Assembly (NCBI GenBank): GCA_945878355.1
Contig: CAMCTC010000129.1
Span: 1-12,883 of the forward strand
DNA from: Bordetella parapertussis
GTDB lineage: Bacteria; Pseudomonadota; Gammaproteobacteria; Burkholderiales; Burkholderiaceae_C
Length of the DNA stretch: 12,883 bases
Direction: 5' to 3'
The notes under the pieces are model-generated. The model searched no databases, was not told the origin of the DNA, and saw nothing but the letters and a program-made list of their open reading frames with translations. Below, piece after piece: positions 7,470 to 12,883 of the stretch. How positions within the stretch are numbered: the stretch's first letter is position 1; each line of letters opens with the position of its first letter. Made by a program: the position numbers and the translations under genes.

Positions 7470-8168
7470 ATGAACCACGTCATCCCTGTGCCTACCCAGC
7501 CCACCGTGCCGGTCTTCGGTGGTGGCGTGTTTCCGATCCGCCGCATCTACTGTGTCGGCCGCAACTATGCCGAGCATGCCCAGGAGATGGGTTTTACCGG
7601 CCGTGAGCCGCCTTTCTTCTTTCTCAAGCCTGGTGACACGGTGCTGCCGGTCGCCGACGGCGTGGTCGGCGAGATGGCTTACCCGCCGCTGACCGCCAAC
7701 CTGCACCACGAGATCGAACTGGTGGTGGCGATCGGCATCGGTGGCCGCAACATCAAGGCGGCCGACGCCGTGCGCCACATCTGGGGCTATGCGATAGGTC
7801 TGGACATGACCCGGCGTGACCTGCAGAACGACATGAAGAAGCAAGGTCGGCCTTGGAGCATCGGCAAAGCCTTCGATGAGTCGGCACCGATCGGCCCGCT
7901 GCATGCCATCGCCAGGACTGGCGAGCTCAAGCGCGGCGCGATCAGTCTGTCGGTGAACGGCGTGCAGCGCCAGAGCGGCGATCTGAGCGAGTTGATCTGG
8001 AACGTCGCCGAGACCATCGAAACGCTGTCCAATGCCTGGACGCTGCAAGCGGGCGACCTGATCTTCACCGGCACGCCGTCTGGCGTTGCCGCGGTCGTCC
8101 CGGGCGACCTGATCGAAGGCCGGGTCGAAGGACTGGGCAGCCTTCAACTCAAGATCAAGCAGGGCTGA
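7470..8168 (+). CDS. Fumarylacetoacetate hydrolase family protein (fumarylpyruvate hydrolase-like)
   Basis: A 232-residue single-domain FAH-family enzyme. Key features are YCVGRNYAEHAQEMG (27-41), FLKPGDTV (51-58), the acidic metal ligands E81 and E83 (HHEIELVV) with D112 (GLDMTRRDLQ), GKAFDESAPIGP (133-143), and the closing TGTPSGV loop (200-206). Such enzymes cleave C-C bonds of beta-diketo acids using Mg2+ or Mn2+. The short form, followed directly by a zeta-GST isomerase, matches the nagK-nagL arrangement of gentisate pathways (fumarylpyruvate to fumarate plus pyruvate). Full-length homogentisate-pathway FAH is about twice this size. No gentisate dioxygenase is in the window. The start at 7470 has no obvious ribosome site, but the conserved IYCVGRNY block begins about 26 residues in, as expected. 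A 28-bp gap separates it from the GST gene. Confidence 0.9.
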   Translation: MNHVIPVPTQPTVPVFGGGVFPIRRIYCVGRNYAEHAQEMGFTGREPPFFFLKPGDTVLPVADGVVGEMAYPPLTANLHHEIELVVAIGIGGRNIKAADAVRHIWGYAIGLDMTRRDLQNDMKKQGRPWSIGKAFDESAPIGPLHAIARTGELKRGAISLSVNGVQRQSGDLSELIWNVAETIETLSNAWTLQAGDLIFTGTPSGVAAVVPGDLIEGRVEGLGSLQLKIKQG

Positions 8169-8182
8169 CAGCGGGCTTTTTC

Positions 8183-8189
8183 AAGGAGG
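8183..8189 (+). promoter_or_regulatory. Strong Shine-Dalgarno site for the GST/isomerase gene
   Basis: AAGGAGG lies 7 nt before the ATG at 8197, a near-perfect anti-16S match and the best ribosome site in the window. It suggests the isomerase is translated more strongly than the FAH-family gene before it. Confidence 0.8.
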
Positions 8190-8196
8190 CCTTTCG

Positions 8197-8829
8197 ATGG
8201 AGCTGTACAACTACTTCAGGTCTTCGGCGTCGTACCGGGTGCGGATCGCGCTGGCGATCAAGGGTCTGGCCTACGACTACATGCCGGTGCACCTGGCCAA
8301 CAGCGAGCAACTGGGCGAGTCCTACGCGACGGTCTCAGCCTCGCGCCTGGTGCCATTGCTCAAGGACGGCGACGCGGTGTTGACCCAGTCGCTGGCGATC
8401 ATCGAATACCTGGACGAGACCCATCCGCAGCCGCCCTTGCTGCCGGCCGACGCGCTGGGCCGGGCCAGGGTGCGCGCGCTGGCTCACGACATCGCCTGCG
8501 AGATCCATCCGCTGAACAACTTGCGCGTGCTGCGCTACCTGACGCGCGACCTCAAGCTCAGCGAGGACGACAAGAATCGCTGGTACCGCCATTGGGTCGA
8601 GACCGGCCTGGAGGTGGTCGAGCGCCAACTCGCTGCGCAGCCTGGTCGCTACTGCCACGGTGACACGCCGACCTTGGCCGACTGTGTGCTGGTGCCGCAG
8701 GTCTTCAATGCGCAGCGCTTCAACTGCCGCACCGAGCATGTGCCCAACGTGATGCGCGTCTTCGAGACCTGTCTGCAGCAAGACGACTTTTCCAAGACGC
8801 ACCCCGACGCCTGTCCCGACGCGTTCTGA
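8197..8829 (+). CDS. maiA: Maleylacetoacetate/maleylpyruvate isomerase (zeta-class GST)
   Basis: A 210-residue zeta-class glutathione S-transferase fold protein that isomerises the cis double bond of maleylacetoacetate or maleylpyruvate to the fumaryl form, with glutathione as cofactor. The N-terminal thioredoxin-like domain has RSSASYRVRIAL (8-19), LVPLL and the glutathione gamma-glutamyl site QSLAIIEYLDE (about 64-74). The helical domain has ACEIHPLNNLRVLRYL and the GDTPTLADC capping motif followed by VPQVFNAQRF. The usual zeta SSC motif reads SSA here, so the cysteine is absent. Maleylpyruvate isomerase NagL also departs from SSC, which fits a gentisate role. It is paired with the upstream FAH-family gene, and its TGA overlaps the pgeF ATG by one base (TGATG). 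Whether the substrate is maleylpyruvate (nagL-like) or maleylacetoacetate (maiA) is undecided. Confidence 0.9.
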   Translation: MELYNYFRSSASYRVRIALAIKGLAYDYMPVHLANSEQLGESYATVSASRLVPLLKDGDAVLTQSLAIIEYLDETHPQPPLLPADALGRARVRALAHDIACEIHPLNNLRVLRYLTRDLKLSEDDKNRWYRHWVETGLEVVERQLAAQPGRYCHGDTPTLADCVLVPQVFNAQRFNCRTEHVPNVMRVFETCLQQDDFSKTHPDACPDAF

Positions 8830-9620
8830 TGAGGCTGCCCCAGGCCTTGCGTCCTGACTGGCCGGCGCCAGCCCATGTCAGCGCGCTGATGAGCACCCGG
8901 TCCGGCGGCGTCAGCGCCGCACCTTTTGACAGCCTGAACCTGCGCCCGCCGGCGCTCGGCGGGGCGGGGGCCGACAAGCCTGAGTCGGTGTTTCAGAACC
9001 AGCGACATTTTTCGCAAGCGCTGGGCGCAGTCCCGGTGTGGCTGAACCAGGTTCACGGCGCGACTGTCGTCACGCTGACGGCTGCCGACCTTCAATCAGG
9101 CCGCGAATTGCCGCAGGCCGATGCCAGCATCAGCCGCGAGCCCGGCCTGGCTTGCACCGTGCTGGTGGCCGACTGCCTGCCCTTGCTGTTGTGCAGCGCT
9201 GACGGTCTCGCGGTCGGTGCGGTCCATGCCGGCTGGCGCGGGTTGGCGGCCGGGGTGATAGACCAAAGCGTTTCGGCGCTGTGCAAGCTCGCCGGCTGTT
9301 CGGCCGATCAGCTGCTGGCCTGGTTGGGTCCTTGCATCGGACCGCAGGCCTTCGAGGTCGGTGAAGACGTGTTGCAGGCCTTCGGTGTCGACCCTCGCAG
9401 GCCGGATGAGCTGATGTTTCGTCGCAGCCCCAGGCCGGACGGTAGCTTGCGATGGCGTGCCGACCTGGCAGGACTGGCCCGACGTCGCTTGGCGAGCTTG
9501 GGCGTGCGTCAAATCAGTGGCGGGACTTGGTGCACGGTCAGCGACGCGTCACGGTTTTTCTCGTTCAGGCGCGACGGCCACACCGGGCGCATGGCTGCTG
9601 CCGTCGCTGTCGGGGGCTGA
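8829..9620 (+). CDS. pgeF: Peptidoglycan editing factor PgeF (YfiH/multicopper polyphenol oxidase family)
   Basis: A 263-residue protein of the DUF152/YfiH family, formerly called laccase-like. The three metal ligands typical of the family are present: H76 (QVHG), C116 (VADCLPLLL) and H133 (VHAGWRGL). Also visible are GPCIG (167-171) and the C-terminal FFSFRRDGHTGRMAA signature (243-257). E. coli PgeF prevents misincorporation of L-Ser for L-Ala in the peptidoglycan stem. Other members cleave purine nucleosides. Translation is probably coupled to the GST gene through the TGATG overlap. Length and motif order are normal. Its 3' end overlaps the convergent small membrane protein gene by 72 bp. 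In Burkholderiales this gene commonly lies beside the pha operon, but no functional tie is known. Confidence 0.95.
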   Translation: MRLPQALRPDWPAPAHVSALMSTRSGGVSAAPFDSLNLRPPALGGAGADKPESVFQNQRHFSQALGAVPVWLNQVHGATVVTLTAADLQSGRELPQADASISREPGLACTVLVADCLPLLLCSADGLAVGAVHAGWRGLAAGVIDQSVSALCKLAGCSADQLLAWLGPCIGPQAFEVGEDVLQAFGVDPRRPDELMFRRSPRPDGSLRWRADLAGLARRRLASLGVRQISGGTWCTVSDASRFFSFRRDGHTGRMAAAVAVGG

Positions 9621-9833
9621 TGCGCCGCTGCGCTCGGCCGCTCGGGCCTCGGCAGCCAAGCGGGCACGCCGGCGTGCCGGCGTGCCCATCACATAGAGCA
9701 CGATGCTCAGCGGCAGGGCGCCGTAAAGCAGCAGCGTGAACAAGGCGCCGAGCAGCGTGCCTTGCGTCGAGCTCGCTTCAGCCGCTGCCATCAGCAGCAC
9801 CACAAATATCCAGGCAACGGCAACAATGTGCAT
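9549..9833 (-). CDS. Small two-helix membrane protein, function unknown
   Basis: A 94-residue protein with two predicted membrane helices: residues 1-20 (MHIVAVAWIFVVLLMAAAEA) and about 27-50 (LLGALFTLLLYGALPLSIVLYVMG). A basic segment (TPARRRARLAAEARAAER) and a hydrophilic, disordered tail follow. By the positive-inside rule the tail is cytoplasmic. I recall similar small proteins at the same place between pgeF and phaC in Burkholderiales, which supports a real gene starting at MHI. In-frame ATGs at 9878 and 9881 would add residues of unlikely character. No strong Shine-Dalgarno site is visible. It runs convergent to pgeF and divergent from phaC, sharing the 136-bp promoter region with the latter. 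Confidence 0.75.
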   Translation of the reverse strand: MHIVAVAWIFVVLLMAAAEASSTQGTLLGALFTLLLYGALPLSIVLYVMGTPARRRARLAAEARAAERSGASAPDSDGSSHAPGVAVAPEREKP

Positions 9834-9969
9834 TTCAGATGGCGGTACGCAATATCGCTTATTGAAAATTGACGTCATCATGCGGTAAGCTTGTGGACGT
9901 ACAAAGTGAACCCTTGTACAGCATCGCACATCGGCGCGCCATCCGCGCAAGCCGGACCAGGAGACCCGC
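9834..9969. promoter_or_regulatory. phaC upstream regulatory region with inverted repeat
   Basis: This 136-bp gap separates the minus-strand small membrane protein gene from phaC. A weak sigma-70-like pair is TTGAAA (9863-9868) with a 17-bp spacer and TAAGCT (9886-9891). Overlapping it is the 8-bp palindrome TGACGTCA (9870-9877). Downstream lies a 21-bp inverted repeat, GTACAA (9899-9904) and TTGTAC (9914-9919), with a 9-nt spacer, placed where a repressor would block transcription. Operator and promoter roles are inferred. Confidence 0.4.
9959..9963 (+). promoter_or_regulatory. Shine-Dalgarno site for phaC
   Basis: AGGAG ends 6 nt before the ATG at 9970 and supports that start. Confidence 0.7.
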
Positions 9970-11679
9970 ATGACCAGAAAGACGACACCCGCCCCCGGCG
10001 AGGTCGGACAGAACATCAGCGCCAACGCCCAAGCCATGGGATCGGCGATGAGCGAGATGTGGCAATCGATGGCGGGTCTGAGCCTGCCGATGGACGCGAT
10101 GAGCCAGCTGCAGTCGGACTATCTGGCACAGGCAGCGTCGATGTGGAACAGTGCGCTGACCCACCAGCAACAGGGCCAACCGGCCGCCAAGCTTGGCGAC
10201 AAGCGTTTCTCGGCCGACGCTTGGGCGCAAAACCCGGCTGCGGCGCTGGCAGCGCAGACCTACCTGCTCAACGCCCGCACCTTGATGCAGATGGCCGACA
10301 GTGTTCAGGGCGATGCCAAGACCAAGGCCCGGATTCGCTTTGCAGTCCAACAGTGGGTCGATGCGGCCAGCCCTGCGAATTTTCTCGCCACCAACCCCGA
10401 GGCGCTGGCCAAGGCGGTGGAGACCGGCGGCGAGAGCATCACGCAAGGCATGCAGCTGCTCTGGAAGGACATCGAGCAAGGCCACATGTCGCAGACCGAC
10501 GAGAGCGTGTTCGAGGTCGGCCGCAATGTCGCCACCAGCGAAGGTGCGGTGGTGTTCGAGAACGCCTTGTTCCAGCTGATCGAATACAAACCGCTGACGG
10601 CCAAGGTTTTCGAGCGGCCGATGCTGTTCGTGCCGCCCTGCATCAACAAGTACTACATCCTCGACCTGCAGCCCGAGAACTCGGTGATCCGCTACACCGT
10701 CGAGCAAGGCCACCGGGTGTTTGTCGTGAGCTGGCGCAACCCGGACGAGAGCCTGGCCGCCACCACTTGGGACGACTACATCGATCAAGGCGCGATCAAG
10801 GCGGTCGAGGTGGTGCAAGCGATCACTGGTGCAGCAACGATCAATACCCTGGGCTTTTGCGTCGGCGGCACGATCTTGGCGACTGCGCTGGCGGTGCTGG
10901 CCGCGCGCGGCGAAAAGCCTGCGCATTCGATGACCTTGCTGACCACTTTGCTCGATTTCAGCAATACCGGCATCCTCGACGTTTTCATCGACGAGGCCGC
11001 GGTCAAGCTGCGCGAGATGACGCTGGGTGATGAGGCGCCCAACGGCCCCGGGCTGCTCAAGGGCAAGGAACTGGCAACGACCTTCAGCTTTCTTCGGCCC
11101 AACGACCTGGTCTGGAACTACGTCGTCGGCAACTATCTGAAGGGCGAGGCCCCGCCGCCCTTCGACCTGCTGTACTGGAACGGTGACTCGACCAACCTGC
11201 CGGGTCCGATGTTTTGCTGGTACCTGCGCCACACCTACCTAGACAACACCTTGAAAGCGCCTGGCGCGCTGACGGTCTGTGGCCAAAAGCTTGACCTGTC
11301 GAAGATCAGCTGCCCGGTGTTCATCTACGGGTCGCGCGAGGACCATATCGTGCCCTGGCCAGCGGCCTATGCCTCGACCGGCGTTCTCAAGGGTGCCAAG
11401 GACAAGACTTTTGTGCTCGGCGCCTCGGGCCACATCGCTGGCGTGATCAACCCGGCGAGCAAGAACAAGCGCAGCCACTGGGTCAACGACAAGCTGCCAG
11501 GCCAGGCCGGCGACTGGTTCAAGACCGCGACCGAGACGACCGGCAGTTGGTGGCCGCTGTGGGCTGACTGGCTGAGCCACAAGGGCGGCAAGCAGATCGC
11601 CGCGCCCAAGTCCTACGGCAACCGCAGCCACAAGGTGATCGAGCCCGCACCCGGCCGTTACGTCAAGCAAAAAGCCTGA
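9970..11679 (+). CDS. phaC: Class I poly(3-hydroxyalkanoate) synthase
   Basis: A 569-residue PHA synthase that polymerises 3-hydroxyacyl-CoA, mainly 3-hydroxybutyryl-CoA in this class, at the surface of PHA granules. The N-terminal domain (about 1-190, Met/Ala/Gln-rich start) is followed by the alpha/beta-hydrolase catalytic domain. The lipase-like box is GFCVGG with nucleophile C297. The other triad members are D458 ([10 protein letters not shown]) and H488 ([10 protein letters not shown]). The 161-residue C-to-D spacing equals that of Cupriavidus necator PhaC (C319/D480). [14 protein letters not shown] and the NKRSHW block are also characteristic. Length (class I is about 560-610) and a single subunit without phaE exclude class III. 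It has its own promoter region, and phaA follows after 41 bp in the usual phaCA(B) order. Confidence 0.97.
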   Translation: MTRKTTPAPGEVGQNISANAQAMGSAMSEMWQSMAGLSLPMDAMSQLQSDYLAQAASMWNSALTHQQQGQPAAKLGDKRFSADAWAQNPAAALAAQTYLLNARTLMQMADSVQGDAKTKARIRFAVQQWVDAASPANFLATNPEALAKAVETGGESITQGMQLLWKDIEQGHMSQTDESVFEVGRNVATSEGAVVFENALFQLIEYKPLTAKVFERPMLFVPPCINKYYILDLQPENSVIRYTVEQGHRVFVVSWRNPDESLAATTWDDYIDQGAIKAVEVVQAITGAATINTLGFCVGGTILATALAVLAARGEKPAHSMTLLTTLLDFSNTGILDVFIDEAAVKLREMTLGDEAPNGPGLLKGKELATTFSFLRPNDLVWNYVVGNYLKGEAPPPFDLLYWNGDSTNLPGPMFCWYLRHTYLDNTLKAPGALTVCGQKLDLSKISCPVFIYGSREDHIVPWPAAYASTGVLKGAKDKTFVLGASGHIAGVINPASKNKRSHWVNDKLPGQAGDWFKTATETTGSWWPLWADWLSHKGGKQIAAPKSYGNRSHKVIEPAPGRYVKQKA

Positions 11680-11720
11680 ACCACTCAATTTCCTCAATTC
11701 TTTTACGGAGACTTCATCAC

Positions 11721-12883
11721 ATGAGCATGGACATCGTCATCGTCGCCGCCGCACGCACCGCGGTGGGTAAATTCGGCGGCACTCTCGCCGGCACGCCGGC
11801 ACCTGAGTTGGGCGCCACCGTCATCAAAGCCTTGCTCGAGCGCAGCGGTCTGACTGGCGAGCAGATCAGCGAAGTGATCCTGGGTCAGGTGCTGACTGCC
11901 GGCTCGGGCCAGAACGCCGCGCGCCAAGCGGTGATCAAGAGCGGCCTGCCGCAGGCTGTGCCGGCTTTCACGATCAACAAGGTCTGCGGCTCGGGCTTGA
12001 AGTCGGTGATGCTGGCCGCTCAAGCCATCCGCGACGGTGACAGCGACATCATCATCGCCGGCGGCCAGGAGAACATGAGCCTGGCGCCCCACGTGCTGCC
12101 GAACTCGCGCAACGGCCAGCGCATGGGTGACTGGAAGCTGGTCGACACGATGATCGTCGACGGTTTGTGGGACGTCTACAACCAGTACCACATGGGCATC
12201 ACCGCCGAGAACGTGGCCAAGAAGTACGGCATCACCCGCGAGCAGCAGGATGCGCTGGCGCTGAGCAGCCAGCAAAAAGCCAGTGCCGCACAGGACGCCG
12301 GCCGCTTCAAGGACGAGATCGTCCCGGTCAGCATCGCGCAACGCAAGGGCGATCCGATCCTGTTCGCCGCCGATGAGTTCATCAACAAGAAGACCAACGC
12401 CGAAGCGCTAGCCGGCCTGCGGCCAGCCTTCGACAAGGCCGGCTCGGTGACGGCGGGCAATGCCTCGGGCTTGAACGACGGTGCTGCTGGCGTGATGGTG
12501 ATGAGTGCGGCCAAGGCCGCTGCGCTGGGCTTGAAGCCGCTGGCGCGCATTGCGTCCTATGCCAGCGCGGGTCTGGACCCGGCGATCATGGGCATGGGCC
12601 CGGTGCCTGCCGCGCGCAAGGCGCTGGCCCGCGCCGGCTGGAGCCCAGCCGACCTGGACCTGCTCGAGATCAACGAGGCCTTCGCCGCACAGGCCTGCGC
12701 GGTGCACCAGGAAATGGGCTGGGACATGTCCAAGGTCAACGTCAACGGCGGCGCGATCGCGATCGGCCACCCGATCGGCGCGTCCGGCTGCCGCATCCTG
12801 GTCACGCTGCTGCACGAGATGATCAAGCGCGATGCCAAGAAGGGCATTGCCTCGCTGTGCATCGGCGGCGGCATGGGTGTTGC
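11721..12883 (+). CDS. phaA: Acetyl-CoA acetyltransferase (beta-ketothiolase), 3'-truncated
   Basis: The reading frame runs from ATG 11721 to the window edge (387 residues). Family length is about 392, so only the last few codons are missing. PhaA condenses two acetyl-CoA into acetoacetyl-CoA, the first step of PHB synthesis. The catalytic residues match Zoogloea ramigera thiolase: C89 ([10 protein letters not shown]), H350 ([12 protein letters not shown]) and C380 (CIGGGMG). The N-terminal [13 protein letters not shown] and the NEAFAAQ motif (318-324) are typical. GGAG at 11707-11710 lies 10 nt upstream, a slightly long but usable spacing. It lies 41 bp after phaC with no terminator between, so cotranscription is likely. 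phaB (acetoacetyl-CoA reductase) is expected next but is outside the window. Confidence 0.97.
   Translation, partial: MSMDIVIVAAARTAVGKFGGTLAGTPAPELGATVIKALLERSGLTGEQISEVILGQVLTAGSGQNAARQAVIKSGLPQAVPAFTINKVCGSGLKSVMLAAQAIRDGDSDIIIAGGQENMSLAPHVLPNSRNGQRMGDWKLVDTMIVDGLWDVYNQYHMGITAENVAKKYGITREQQDALALSSQQKASAAQDAGRFKDEIVPVSIAQRKGDPILFAADEFINKKTNAEALAGLRPAFDKAGSVTAGNASGLNDGAAGVMVMSAAKAAALGLKPLARIASYASAGLDPAIMGMGPVPAARKALARAGWSPADLDLLEINEAFAAQACAVHQEMGWDMSKVNVNGGAIAIGHPIGASGCRILVTLLHEMIKRDAKKGIASLCIGGGMGV

Noticed and set aside
7394..7546. Extended N terminus for the Nudix protein
   Set aside because: It would overlap the divergent FAH-family start and lacks family similarity; the zinc ribbon begins just after the ATG at 7393.
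9834..10037. Extended minus-strand start for the small membrane protein (to 10037)
   Set aside because: The extra residues would run across the phaC promoter and start region and show no coding character. The conserved-looking protein starts at the ATG ending at 9833.
9859..11232. Minus-strand 457-codon and plus-strand shifted 379-codon open frames over phaC
   Set aside because: phaC has an intact catalytic triad and full family length; the others are low-complexity Arg/Gly/His-rich shadows typical of high-GC DNA.

Overview
The window is GC-rich (clearly above 60% by eye), densely coded DNA from a betaproteobacterium, most likely of the order Burkholderiales. The evidence is the phaC-phaA polyhydroxyalkanoate (PHA) operon, the gene order FAH hydrolase / zeta-type GST / pgeF / small membrane protein / phaC / phaA, and an lpdA of the type found in pyruvate dehydrogenase clusters. 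The genus assignment is inference. Both ends cut genes: lpdA lacks its 5' part and phaA lacks its last few codons. I see no tRNA, rRNA, CRISPR array, transposase or integrase.

Left (1-1339): the C-terminal part of dihydrolipoamide dehydrogenase, followed by a 241-bp intergenic region with four successive hairpins. The best of these, 1169-1200, is a near-perfect 14-bp stem.

Middle-left (1340-6854): three tightly spaced genes on the plus strand, probably one transcript. They are a PQQ-type sugar (sorbosone-like) dehydrogenase family protein without an obvious signal peptide, a 990-residue exported caspase-like (peptidase C14) protein, and a NylB/beta-lactamase-type serine hydrolase. The caspase-like protein is the most unusual object here: signal peptide, two copies of a roughly 215-residue unknown domain each with an identically spaced cysteine pair, a long coiled coil with a 144-bp internal duplication, and a C-terminal His/Cys caspase fold. 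This trio looks accessory compared with its housekeeping flanks.

Middle-right (6851-9833): a minus-strand zinc-ribbon Nudix hydrolase meets the serine hydrolase in a 4-bp stop-to-stop overlap. It is divergent, across only 76 bp, from a plus-strand set: a fumarylpyruvate/fumarylacetoacetate hydrolase-like protein, a maleylpyruvate/maleylacetoacetate isomerase (zeta GST) and pgeF (start overlapping the GST stop). The first two would perform the last two steps of ring-cleavage catabolism (gentisate or homogentisate), giving fumarate plus pyruvate or acetoacetate. A 94-residue two-helix membrane protein runs convergent to pgeF and overlaps its 3' end by 72 bp.

Right (9834-12883): a 136-bp regulatory gap with a 21-bp inverted repeat and a weak promoter candidate, then class I PHA synthase phaC and acetyl-CoA acetyltransferase phaA. 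PhaA condenses acetyl-CoA and PhaC polymerises 3-hydroxyacyl-CoA; the reductase phaB is expected just beyond the window. lpdA (acetyl-CoA formation) and the aromatic ring-fission pair upstream both supply carbon that PHA synthesis can store, but shared regulation is not shown by the sequence.
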